DNA of 64,000 nucleotides from Ostrinia nubilalis (Eukaryota > Arthropoda > Insecta > Lepidoptera > Crambidae), in NCBI RefSeq assembly GCF_963855985.1, contig NC_087118.1:2666001-2730000 (forward strand), in the 5' to 3' direction. Of this stretch, positions 43,562 through 53,519 are shown piece after piece. The notes beneath the pieces are model-generated. The model was not told the DNA's origin. It saw only the letters and a list, made by a program, of their open reading frames with translations, and ran no database searches. Every line of letters begins with the position of its first letter. Within the stretch, counting starts at the first letter, position 1. Made by a program: the position numbers and the translations under genes.

Positions 43562-45159
43562 TTCAACGTCACGCAGTATCCAGAACTCACCACCAACAAC
43601 ATCGCGGTGGTGAGGATCCAGACAAGGGCATGGGAGATCTCTCTCGTCTCTTTTTATTTCGAACCCGATGAGCCCATCACACCCTACCTCGAACACCTGA
43701 GGCAGGTTGAGAAGAAGCTAGGCTCGAAGGGGCTCATTGTTGGAGGCGATGCAAATGCTAAAAGCACGTGGTGGGGAAGCGCCACGATTGACCATAGGGG
43801 CGATGATCTGGCCGTATCCAACGTCTGCAAAAAGGCAATAGCCATCAACAAGCAGCTCACACGTGCAGCCAAAGTCAGTTGGGGCCTCCACCCGGAGGTT
43901 GTGAGGACCATTTACGTCGCGACCGTCGAGCCGGTCATCATGTACGCCGCTGCCGCATGGGCTCCCGCTGCCTCTAAACTTGGTGTCGTCAAGCATCTGA
44001 GCGCTGTCCAACGGAGTTTTGCCCAAAAGCTCTGCAGAGCCTACCGCACGGTATCCCTGAACTCCGCGCTGGTTCTGGCTGGGATACTCCCATTGGACCT
44101 CCGAATTCGTGAGGCCGCCTCACTTTATGAGGCCAAGAGGGGGGTGCCCCAGCCAGAGCTGGGGGATAGGGAGGTCGAGCGCATGGCTCCTGCGATTAAG
44201 GCTCCTCACCCAGCGGAACATACGCATTTCGAGTTCGTGAGCTTGGTAGATGAGGAACAATTAAACGCGAACAGCGATTACGCAGTGCGTATCTTTACGG
44301 ACGGCAGCAAAATTGAGGACAAGGTTGGCGCCTTGGCGCTGCGCTATCCTTGTGGAATAGACAGGCGGAAACCAAATCCATCAAGCTTTGTCTGCCGTCA
44401 TATTGTACTGTCTACCAGGCGGAACTCCTGGCGGTATGCGAGGCTACCGAGGAGATCCTCCGGCGCAGGGAAAACTCCTTCGCTATCTACAGCGACTCCA
44501 TGTCCGCCCTCCAGACCATCACCAATCTTGCCTGCTTGCACCCATTAGCTGTAAAAACTAGGGGAAACATCACATCCGCTTCCCTCCAGGGCAAAGTTGT
44601 AACTTTGCACTGGATCAAAGCGCACGCGGGTCTGGCAGGCAACGAGAGGGCGGACGAGTTAGCAAAAGAGGCAGCACTCAACACCAAGAAAAAGCCCAAG
44701 TACGATCTGTGTCCGGTCTCATTCATCAAGCGGTGCATTCGCATGCGCTCGCTTGATGAATGGAACCAGAGATACAGATCGAACGATACTGGGGGCGTGA
44801 CCAAAACATTTTTCCCAGACGCGACGGCGGCGTACAGGGTGGTCCGCAAGATGGAGGTTGACGCGGTGGTCACCCAGGTGTTGACGGGACACGGCGGGTT
44901 CTCTGAGTACTTGCATCGTTTCAAGCGCAAAGAGAACCCGTCGTGCCTCTGCGACCCAGAGGTTGAAGAAAGTGTGCTCCACATCATAATCGATTGCCCT
45001 GTATATGCCAGCATGAGAGTAGAAATAGAAAACAAAATAAATTTAACACTAAATACGACCAACATACCGCGTATTATGACGGATAACGCAAATAGAGTGA
45101 AATTCCTGGAATATTGCAAAAAAGTCGCCAGCAAAACAATAACTAGAAATAAAAACTAG
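43562..45159 (+). pseudogene. R1-like ORF2 remnant: endonuclease part, RNase H, C-terminal finger
   Basis: The frame enters in the apurinic-type endonuclease, with the conserved GLIVGGDANAKSTWWGS near 43735 and HRGDDLA near 43797. At about 43830 it jumps to KKAIAINKQLTRAAKVSWG, which in full elements lies after the RT, so the whole RT domain is deleted while the frame stays open. RNase H follows with FTDGSK (near 44300), AELLAV, YSDSMSA and GNERADELAKEA. A frameshift near 44340 separates the first motif from the rest. The C-terminus has the CLCDPEVEESVLHIIIDC finger. Stop at 45157-45159. Confidence 0.85.
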
Positions 45160-45428
45160 TGTACCCCTAGTATGATGGGCATACCGGAGGGTACATAGAA
45201 AACAATAAAAAGATAAAAATTTACAAAGAGAATAGGATAAATTAAAATACGACCAAAAATAAAAATACAGTTTATTTAATTTGAAAACAATAATTAAAAA
45301 ATTAAAATTCTTATATAAATAGTTAAAACACCCACCCATATAAAACTTACATAAACATAAAAGAAAATAAAAACTTCGTGATAAGAAAGTCTCTGATCAT
45401 GTCAGAGGTACTAGAAAAAAAAAAAAAA
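43562..45428 (+). mobile_element. R1-clade LINE with the RT deleted, 11-bp TSD
   Basis: The insert is bounded by CTGTTTCATTG at 43551-43561 and 45429-45439 and ends in a poly(A) of about 16 bases (45413-45428). It contains part of the endonuclease, then RNase H and the zinc-knuckle end of ORF2. It is 5'-truncated, as well as internally deleted. Confidence 0.85.
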
Positions 45429-45464
45429 CTGTTTCATTGTGTCTCCCGATCGTCACACATTACA

Positions 45465-45482
45465 TGGCGACCCTGCCAGTGC
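45465..45482 (+). promoter_or_regulatory. Primer-binding site of the LARD-like element, tRNA-Arg-like
   Basis: TGGCGACCCTGCCAGTGC lies immediately after the left LTR. It resembles the complement of insect tRNA-Arg 3' ends, but I cannot confirm the isoacceptor. Confidence 0.6.
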
Positions 45483-45584
45483 TGCCCACGGGCAGCGCTG
45501 CGCAATCAATCAAACAATAAATTAATTATGTGAATTTTGATATGTGAATTTGCGAACGGACCGAATTATAAAAGACTCGTCTAC

Positions 45585-46120
45585 AAAAGACAATGCCGGA
45601 AATTGGCGTCTTTTTTTTTTCGCGCGGCCATCGACCAAACTTTGTTTTTTGATTACAAAATAGTGTAATAAATCAAACTTACTATGACATGTATACCTCT
45701 AAACTCAGTCTGAACTGAGTTACGAGCATTAGAAGTTTGATGATTTTCATACTAGATTTGCTTTTTGCGCGCAAAGTTTTGTAAGAAATTGCAACAAACT
45801 AGTGAGATTGTATGTGTAAACAAACAATACCATCCATTAAAGGCTCCAGACATCAGTATGGAGCAGAATCAGTGCAATAAAAAAATAGCGCAATATTTTG
45901 TTGCAATTTCTTACAAAACTTGCGCACAAAAAGCAAATCTAGTATGAAAATCATCAAACTTCTAATGCTCGTAACTCAGTTCAGACTGAGTTTAGAGGTA
46001 TACATGCCATAGTAAGTTTGGTTCATTACACTATTTTGTAATCAAAAAACAAAGTTTGATCTATGGCCGCGCGAAAAAAAAAAGACGCCACTTTCCATAC
46101 AAAATCTGGCATTGCCATTT
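45585..46120. mobile_element. Palindromic foldback element, copy 1
   Basis: The sequence runs from AAAAGACAATGCCGG to TCTGGCATTGCCATTT. Its two halves (from ATTGGCGTC and to GACGCCAC) are long inverted copies, about 210 bp each, around a centre near 45800-45890. Copy 2 (46693-47192) is the same unit in the other orientation. No coding sequence was found. A TSD was not clear. Confidence 0.75.
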
Positions 46121-46236
46121 ATACTTATAATAAATCTGTAGAGAGGTCAATTCTGTACATGAAATATATTTTCAAAATAACTATCAGGGGGTGATTAGTG
46201 ATCGATACTGATGCCAAAAATGCAATCAGTAAAATT

Positions 46237-46269
<33 letters not shown>

Positions 46270-46692
46270 ATGTTCCTACTTGACGGATTTTAACGAAACT
46301 TGGTACAATTATTCTTCATACTCCTGGGCAGGTTATAGGATACTTAGGAATTCCCACGGGAACGGGAATTAGCGGGAAAATCCTTTTGTACGAAAAATCT
46401 AAACCGCTTAAGTTAGACGCTTGAAATTTGGCATGCAGGTACCTTAGTAAACTTAAAGCTTAGTTACAACAGGATATTGCAAAATTCCCACGGGAACGGG
46501 AGTTAGTGGGAAAAAATATTTGTATGAAAAAATCTAAACCGCGTAAGATAGACTCTTGAAATTTGGCATGCAAGTACCTTAGTAAACTTAAAGCTTAGTT
46601 ACAACAGGATATTGCAAAATTCCCACGGGAATGGGAGTTAGTGGGAAAAAATATTTGTATGAAAAAATCTAAACCGCGTAAGATAGACTCTT

Positions 46693-47192
46693 AAAATGGC
46701 AATGCCAGATTTTGTATGGAAGGTGGCGTCTTTTTTATTACAAAATATTGTAATAAACCAAACTTACTATGACATGTATACCTCTAAACTCAGTCTGAAC
46801 TGAGTTACGAGCGTTAGAAGTTTGATAATTTACATACTAGATTTGCTTTTTGCGCACAAGTTTTGAAAGAAATTGCAACAAAATATTCCGCTATTTTTTT
46901 ATTGCGCTGATTCTACTCCACACTGATGTCTGGAGCCTTTAATGGATGGTATTGTTTGTTTACACATACAATGTCACTATTTTGTTGCAATTTCATACAA
47001 AACTTGTGTGCAAAAAGCGAATCTAGTGCAAAATCATCAAACTTCTAATGCTCGTAACTCAGTTCAGACTGAGTTTAGAGGTATACATGTCATAGTAAGT
47101 TTGGTTTATTACACTATTTTGTAATCAAAAAACAAGGTTTGGTCGATGGCCGCGCGAAAAAAAAAAGACGCCAATTTCCGGCATTGTCTTTT
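46693..47192. mobile_element. Palindromic foldback element, copy 2 (inverted relative to copy 1)
   Basis: Runs from AAAATGGCAATGCCAG to CCGGCATTGTCTTTT, the reverse of copy 1. It sits inside one 135-bp unit of the Helitron-like array, with about 7 bp of the unit (GAAATTT) missing at the junction. Confidence 0.75.
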
Positions 47193-47454
47193 GGCATGCA
47201 GGTACCTTAGTAAACTTAAAGCTTAGTTACAACAGGATATTGCAAAATTCCCACGGAAACGGGAGTTAGTGGGAAAAAACATTTGTATGAAAAAATCTAA
47301 ACCGCGTAAGATAGACTCTTGAAATTTGGCATGCAGGTACCTTAGTAAACTTAAAGCTTAGTTACAATAGGATATTGCAAAATTCTCACGGGAACGGGAG
47401 TTAGCGGGAAAAAACATTTGTATGAAAAAATCTGAACCGCGTAAGATAGATGAA

Positions 47455-47478
47455 GGGGGGGGGGGGGGGGGGGGGGGG
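47455..47478 (+). repeat. Run of 24 G
   Basis: An uninterrupted G24 run lies between the last 135-bp unit and the Helitron-like 3' end. Its length may be an assembly or polymerase artefact. Confidence 0.9.
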
Positions 47479-47520
47479 TAAAACGAGATCCACGCGCACG
47501 AAGTCGCGGGCGGCCGCTAG

Positions 47521-48808
47521 TTAAACATAATCTAATTACGAGACATTTCTTAAAATGTACTACATTCTCCATATTAATTATTGAATCATGCCGATTTATT
47601 CTGCGAATCTAATAATTAATTTAAATTTTATTTCTTTGATCATTTTCACGTAACTGAAACATTTTAACAACAATCATAAGCATAATTAAATAAAAATAAA
47701 TAAATTAATAAAGTATTCACTACATTGCATAATCTTATTGTTGAAAAATTTAAAAATGTTATCATAACTTTTAGTAACTTCTTTGATTATTTTTTTTAAA
47801 TGATCAATATTTTTATTTCATTTGGATGTGATTTACCTATTTTTTTTTACACTGAATGTAGCGCAGATTATTTTAATGTGAGCTTATTAAAAAGTTTAAA
47901 CTTGATCTGATAGCGATTATAACGTCTATTTATTTTAACAGCAGAATAAAAATTTATTGTTTAGTAAGAACCTTCAAAAATATTTACACAAATTAATCAT
48001 AACTTTCCAATTTTTTTAAATTGATACGACTTAGTAACATTGAACAAATACCTATACACAATGTTTATAAATTAACCTTGAATAAAGTTTTTTTTTTCTC
48101 ACAAGATATCAAATTTTCCAATTTCGATTATAACATTTCAATGTTGTACATAATTCTATTTTTGTCGATTTAAATTAAACATAACTTTTAAATAACAGAC
48201 CAATGGTTGACTGGTTGATAATGCCATGCGACATTAAGTTCGCTTTTTGTACTGTATTTCTGTATGCAAAACTTTTAATAATTAATTAACAGAATTGGCT
48301 GAGATAAAAATGACTTGTTTCTTCATTGCATAATATTTTGAAACATTGCTATATAACTTTTGGTATCAGTCATTTGTTTTCTAAGATTTTATAAAAATAA
48401 CTTTTCTTAGTTTACGTTGATTTTGAAAGTAGAGCCAAATGAAATATTCAATCATTTTTTTTTCTCTCCATTGCAAAGAAATCATTGGTAATAATCACGT
48501 AAGTATTCAAGTAAATCTTAATTGTATTTTCTATTTCTATAAATATTAAATTCAATATAATTAAATGACATTATTAAGTTATATGCCCTACATAACATAC
48601 TAACTTTTAAAATTGGTAAGTACTTAGTAGGTGATGCATTGCTGCATTCCATTCCCACATACATCGACACGTGTTAACGCATCAGCATTATTTTGCTACC
48701 GAGACCGACGACGCGACGTACTATCTAGAACGAAACTTGAAACGAATAATAACATTGATAAGTATTGCAAGAAGCAATTCTGCGAATTAGCATTAGCCAC
48801 AATAGATT
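47521..48808. other. AT-rich interior of the LARD-like element
   Basis: No reading frame with recognisable motifs. TAACTTTT-like motifs recur at about 47765, 48182, 48355, 48402 and 48602 with AT-rich sequence between them, possibly a diverged tandem repeat. Near 48650-48790 is a less AT-rich patch (TACCGAGACCGACGACGCGA) without clear coding. Confidence 0.4.
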
Positions 48809-49480
48809 ACAACTGTCTACAGTATTTTTGCGCACGGGTTATGCATAGCTTATTTTTATTGCTTTATAACCTAGAAACAAGAATAACAACAAAAAATTGT
48901 TCTGAATTTGCTTTTATGTGTAAAAAATAGAAAAAATCATATCAATGAATGTATGAAACATGAACATAGAGATAATTTAATTTGTTGCCAAATATATTTT
49001 TTTCTTTCTTTCCTTCATTCTTTCTAATTATTAAAACATAACAAACATCCATTTCAGATTCATTCTCACAATAGAAAAATTAAAATAGAGTCCAAATATT
49101 TATTATAAATTAAAAGTTCTAATTTCCTGTCATGTTCCATAGAAGATTTTTTTCATAAAAATCTAACCCTATCATGCTTTCAGTATACTGGCCTTGGTAA
49201 CGTCGTTTCTCAAATCCCACTATATTTTGATGAAAGCGTGCCCCTTGTTCTTGCGAATAAGCCCCCATAATTATTTATAAATATATCCCCATGAGAATGT
49301 GACGTGCATCTTGAGATACATTCTACTATGAAGATGGAAAATTCAAATCGCTATAACTCCTTAAAAAGCAAATATTTACGATTTGTAATCGCACTTTTTT
49401 ATATACATTTGCATATATAATCAGAATATAATAAGTAAAATCCACGCGCAAAAAAAAAATTTTTTTTTGTTGACCGGTGT
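48809..49480. mobile_element. 672-bp non-autonomous transposon, copy 2
   Basis: Same ends and exactly the same length as 28808-29479, with scattered substitutions. The flanks (GATT left, TATC right) do not form a matching 4-bp duplication, so the flank has mutated or the copy arrived by another route. Confidence 0.85.
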
Positions 49481-51788
49481 TATCTGTATTTGAAATTTTG
49501 AATTTAGTTTATGAGATAAATGCATTATGTTTATTTTTTGGTATTTTAATAGCGTTACATATCTTTATGATTTATAATTGAAAAAATGGCATTGATTAGG
49601 AGATTAATATTGTAGTGGTAAATATTACGATGATTTTGACGTACATAGAATGACGATACAGGTGTATTAAATATCTTTTGTGCCAACTGAGTGCATTAGT
49701 TACACCTAAAAATATCGATAAAAAAAAGAGGTTGTGAATGCGATTGAAAAATAGGTTGCAGTATGACTTGACTAGACTGAATTTGAGAAGCAGGGAATAC
49801 TTTAGTAAAAATGTTTTGTTATGACATTGGACTGATCACCCAAGGTTAAACAACATCATTGATATTAAAGGATTCATTTTGATAGTAGTAAAGTGTGTGA
49901 TAGCAAGTTTGAAGTAAATAGAATAATGAATGAGAAATTAAAGAAATTATTGTGACTAAGATGATAGAAGTATGTTAAGACATGAAAGAAGTATGAGGTA
50001 TAAAACGGTGTCGAATCCTTCAGTTTGATCACGGTGTAAACGAGATTTCTCTGTGAAAACGGTTGGAGATAACTAAAAATCTTAAAAGAGGACCCGTTAA
50101 TAAAATAATAAATTATTTATAAAGATAAATAAATGGTACAAGGTACAGTATAGGGTACAGATCCTTCATTTGATCATGGTGCAGACGAGCTTCTCTCCGT
50201 GAAAATAGTTGGAGATCAAAATAAATAAATAAAGATCTTAAAACATGTCCCTATAAATTATAAGACTATGCATAGCAAATGACTAAATGTCTAATAAAAT
50301 ATAATTCGACTATAAATAAAATAAAAAACTGTACCAAATATTATGAAAGTTTATAAAAATAAAGGGGCCGGCGCCCAGTGAAAATATTGTGTAATGAATA
50401 TTGACAAATGATAATGATAATACATAATAGGTACCTAATGAAGACTTATTTATAAGCTACGAGTTAAAATGACCGAGCTAAAAATGATCTTATAAGACAA
50501 TGACTATGACTAAACTTATGATTATGAGTATGTATCGGATATCTGATAAGGATAAAGCTTATTGAGTGTGAAATTTTATGAGGAACTATGATGGAAATCA
50601 ATATGAATATGAAGTAACTAATATCATAAAGAAGAGTATTAATTTGAAAAGGAATGTTTCTGCCTTTTCATTCATTTTTTTTTAATATCTATGAAACCAA
50701 ACACTTAACTATTTAAAATGTCTTTATCAATTTTGTGGTAAAGTATTTTTACAACAAAATAATTATAACTTATACATTGGGATTATTTTACAATTTACTT
50801 GAAAAAATGGGGTCATAAAACTCTTAAATTATATATTTTATGATTCTTTAAATTTTTGAGTAGGTACCAATTACATTGTTACTAACTTTTATAAAAATAA
50901 AATGATTCGTCTTCGTCTTATTTAGTTAACCATAGTGATTAATAATATTCTTTATAATAAAATAATGGTTTGTGTAGCCTATTAAAATAAAAATATTGTA
51001 AACTATGGTATTCAAAATTATAAATTGAAATGACTGTTCAGTTAATGAATGATAACATAATTGTTTATGTGAAATGATTTCTTTTTTTACTGTGAATTTC
51101 AATGTTTATTTGTATTTAATTATTAATTTGATTTAAATTACATAAATGTGCAATTCAATATAAGATTAAATTTGGTTTATCAGTTAATAACGACATTATT
51201 CTAAATTATTAAAATAACCAATGTAAAATTTTTGGCAAGGTGTATTTAGAAAAAGTTATAATTTTTCCAACCATTAAAAATGTAATTGTTATGTAACATT
51301 AATTTGGAATTAAAGTTATATCATTTTATCATACATATCATTATAGTGTATTTTTTTAAAGTAAAAATTTATACAAAATCACTTAGTAATGCAATAATGT
51401 ACTAACTTTTTTATATTGTATACTTTATACAGTCTCTACAATAATTATTTTAATTGTAATTGCCTATATTTCAACTTGATTAGTTTACTATTTTATTGTA
51501 AATTTAGTTCAAGTTACTGCTGGTTTAATTTTTTTGGCTGACATTGTGATTAAATTATTTAGCAATCTGTTAAAATATTGATATAACAAAACAGTAACCT
51601 AATAATGTTCAAAATCAATATTTTAAATATACCATTCTACTCCAACAATGTAAAATTCAGATTTTATCATTTCTAAAAATCGTAATGTTCAACTGAGACA
51701 GCTTTTTATTACATCTATAGAGTATTTTATCAATTTCATTTGCATTTTAAAATTTAATGAATTGAGCCAATTTGAAATGTATTTTATC
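49481..51788. other. AT-rich interior of the LARD-like element, continued
   Basis: No gene recognised. A diverged direct repeat of about 85 bp is visible near 50015-50100 and 50160-50250 (shared ATCCTTC, TTTGATCA, GAGA/GAGC...TTCTCT and GGTTGGAGAT/AGTTGGAGAT). More TAACTTTT-like motifs occur near 50882 and 51401. The last 11 bases before 51800 are a TSD. Confidence 0.4.
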
Positions 51789-51799
51789 AATATAATTTC

Positions 51800-52205
51800 C
51801 TGTTGGGAAACTCGATTAAGGTCTTCGAGCATTGTGCCAAGATCTTCCAACGATTCTGCCATGACCACAATATCGTCGGCAAACCGAAGGTGAGTGATGT
51901 ACTCGCCATTAATGTTTATGCCGAATCCTTTCCATTCCAGGAGTTTGAAAGCGTCTTCCAATGCAGCGGTGAACAGTTTCGGAGATATAACATCTCCCTG
52001 CCTAACGCCTCGCTGCAGTGGAATCGCCCTCGTGCTCTGCTCCTGTACTCGGACCGACATGGTGGCGTTTTTGTACAAGCACTTCAGCACCTCGATATAC
52101 CGATAGTCAATACGGCACCGCTGGAGAGATTGTAACACTGCCCAAGTCTCAATCTAATCGAAGGCCTTCTCATAGTCCACGAACGCCAAGCATAGTGGCA
52201 AGTTA
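51800..52205 (-). pseudogene. RTE-like RT core, inverted part
   Basis: Minus-strand codons from 52205 encode LCLAFVDYEKAFD, then a TAG in place of the usual serine codon, then RGVRQGDVISPKLFTAALE (near 52010) and the catalytic LRFADDIVVMAESLEDL (near 51870), ending LNRVSQQ at the TSD. These are the RT motifs of the RTE clade. The endonuclease and RT N-terminus were lost by 5' truncation. Residues read past 51800 into the flank are not part of the element. Confidence 0.85.
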
Positions 52206-52891
52206 TACTCCTCATGAGGATGAACATGGACAAAACGAAGCTTATGTCGAATGTCCATGTTACGCCCTACCCAGTTTCAGTTGGGAGCTCAATTCTCGAG
52301 ATTGTCGACAAGTATGTCTACCTCGGACAAACGATCCAGCTAGGTAGGTCCAATTTCGAGAAGGAGGTCAATCGTCGAATCCAACTCGGCTGGGCAGCGT
52401 TCGGGAAACTACGCAACATCTTTTCGTCCAAATTACCTCAATGCCTGAAGACTAGAGTATATAACCAATGTGTGTTACCAGTGATAACTTATGGCTCGGA
52501 AACGTGGCCTCTCACTATAGGCCTTATACAGAAGCTCAAAGTTGCACAGCGTGCTATGGAGAGGGCTATGCTTGGTGTTTCTTTGCGAGATCGAATCAGA
52601 AATGAGGAGATCCGTAAACGAACCAAAGTCGCTGACATAGCCCGACGGATTAGCAAGCTGAAGTGGCAATGGGCAGGGCACATAGTACGCAGAACTGACG
52701 GCCGATGGGGCAGAAAGGTTCTGGAATGGAGGCCGCGTACCGGAAAACGCAGCGTGGGACGTCCACCTACAAGGTGGACCGACGACATCGTAAAGGTAGC
52801 AGGGAAGCGCTGGACGCAGGCCGCTACCAATCGATCAACATGGAAAGCATTGGGGGAGGCCTATGTTCAGCAGTGGACGTCCTGTGGCTGA
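52206..52891 (+). pseudogene. RTE-like ORF C-terminus, plus-oriented part
   Basis: The plus-strand frame begins RMNMDKTKLMSNVHV, directly after the segment that ends the inverted part in a complete element. It runs through VDKYVYLGQTIQ and CVLPVITYGSETWPL to the conserved QWAGHIVRRTDGRWGRKV and VGRPPTRWTDDIVKVAG segments, ending at a TGA at 52889-52891. A short ATGATGATG tail follows. No internal stop is present; only the inversion and truncation disable it. Confidence 0.85.
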
Positions 52892-53085
52892 AATGATGAT
52901 GATGAATATAATTTCAATCATATTAATGAAATATTAGTATTGTCTATAAACATACATATTTGGAATTTACAAAATTTAATTTGGTTTGAATTCTAATTTA
53001 AAATCAAAATTTTTATTGTATTGTATAATTTTTTTTAATAAAAAAAAAACTATCATTTTTTTTTTCTCAAAAAAAATGGGGGAGG

Positions 53086-53225
53086 TGTAGTGTGTACGCA
53101 TCCTTTCCCCATATTAGGCAAACCACTAGTATATAAGCTTAGGATAATCTTCATTCTACTACGAATAAACTTACAGTGCGCACATCTAACTGTTTCATTG
53201 TGTCTCCCGATCGTCACACATTACA
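53086..53225 (+). repeat. Right LTR of the LARD-like element
   Basis: 140 bp, TGTAGTGTGTACG to CACACATTACA, with TATATAAG and AATAAA in the same places as the left LTR, followed by the TSD TATG. Confidence 0.9.
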
Positions 53226-53519
53226 TATGTTTCTATCAAAAATTTTGTATCTTGCATCAAAGATAGGAAGGTGATTATTTTTTTCAAATATCTGCAACTA
53301 ATAGAGAATCTGTCAAAAAAAAGAAATCTGAGAAAAGTCAACCCAAAAAAAAGATAAAAGAAAATTAAGCCACTAGGTCATAAAATTTGAAAAAATCACA
53401 AAATTAACGATAACTTCTAAACTACGAAAAATAGTAGAACATACATGGGGGTGAAATCGATAGGTCTAGTCCTCACCTATCACCTGCCTTCAGCTTGACA
53501 CCTTACAAGAAACACCCTG

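Larger units (their letters stand above)
43451..45464 (+). repeat. Left LTR of the LARD-like element, split by an R1-like LINE
   Basis: The LTR halves are 43451-43561 and 45440-45464. TATATAAG near 43497 and AATAAA near 43530 are plausible promoter and polyadenylation signals. It lacks 4 bp that the right LTR has at the LINE insertion point. Confidence 0.9.
46121..47520 (+). mobile_element. Helitron-like element of lepidopteran type, with 135-bp tandem units
   Basis: The left part contains GTAGAGAGGTCAATTCTGTA, GGGGGTGATTAGTGATCGAT and a (TCTG)n microsatellite, a combination common in lepidopteran Helitron-like repeats. Then come units of exactly 135 bp (GGCATG at 46430, 46565, 47193 and 47328). 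The right end is ACGCGCACGAAGTCGCGGG followed by a small hairpin and CTAG (47517-47520) before T, as expected for Helitron ends. Palindrome copy 2 splits the tandem array. No replicase gene is present. The left border is approximate. Confidence 0.6.
51800..52904. mobile_element. RTE-like LINE with 5' part inverted (twin-priming form), 11-bp TSD
   Basis: The insert is bounded by AATATAATTTC at 51789-51799 and 52905-52915. The right 0.7 kb is in plus orientation and ends in an (ATG)n-type tail, like RTE elements. The left 0.4 kb carries the adjoining upstream RT segment in minus orientation. Apart from about 10 missing bases, the two parts are neighbours in the full element. That is the signature of twin priming. 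Confidence 0.9.
43451..53225 (+). mobile_element. Large non-coding LTR retrotransposon (LARD-like), TSD TATG
   Basis: Short LTRs (136 and 140 bp after removing an insertion) start TGTAGTGTGTACG and end CACACATTACA. They are flanked by TATG at 43447-43450 and 53226-53229. The primer site TGGCGACCCTGCCAG follows the left LTR and the purine tract AAAAAATGGGGGAGG precedes the right LTR. The roughly 7.6-kb interior has no gag, protease, RT or integrase. It contains other elements (palindromes, Helitron-like unit, 672-bp repeat, RTE-like LINE) and several kilobases of AT-rich sequence. It must have used enzymes supplied in trans, or its genes have been replaced. Confidence 0.85.
40162..53519. mobile_element. 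Mariner-like element M1 expanded to 13.4 kb by internal insertions
   Basis: Inverted ends beginning CAGGGTGTTTCTTGTAAGGT are flanked by TA at 40160-40161 and 53520-53521. Long arms of about 570 bp are recognisable: 40162-40742 on the left; 43150-43446 plus 53230-53519 on the right, split by an LTR element. Removing M2 (40929-42790) and the LTR element (43451-53229) leaves about 1.7 kb. A short minus-strand transposase-like C-terminus is at 42946-43143. TA target, end sequence and size fit the IS630-Tc1-mariner superfamily. Confidence 0.85.

Noticed and set aside
44487..45134. Minus-strand 215-codon frame opposite the R1-like RNase H
   Set aside because: The plus strand carries the RNase H and zinc-finger motifs; the minus frame shows none.
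45585..47520. CRISPR-like array from the repeated units
   Set aside because: The units are 135-bp head-to-tail repeats without unique spacers, in eukaryotic DNA.
51689..51799. C-terminal extension of the RTE-like minus frame
   Set aside because: It reads past the 11-bp TSD into flanking DNA, so it is not part of the LINE protein.
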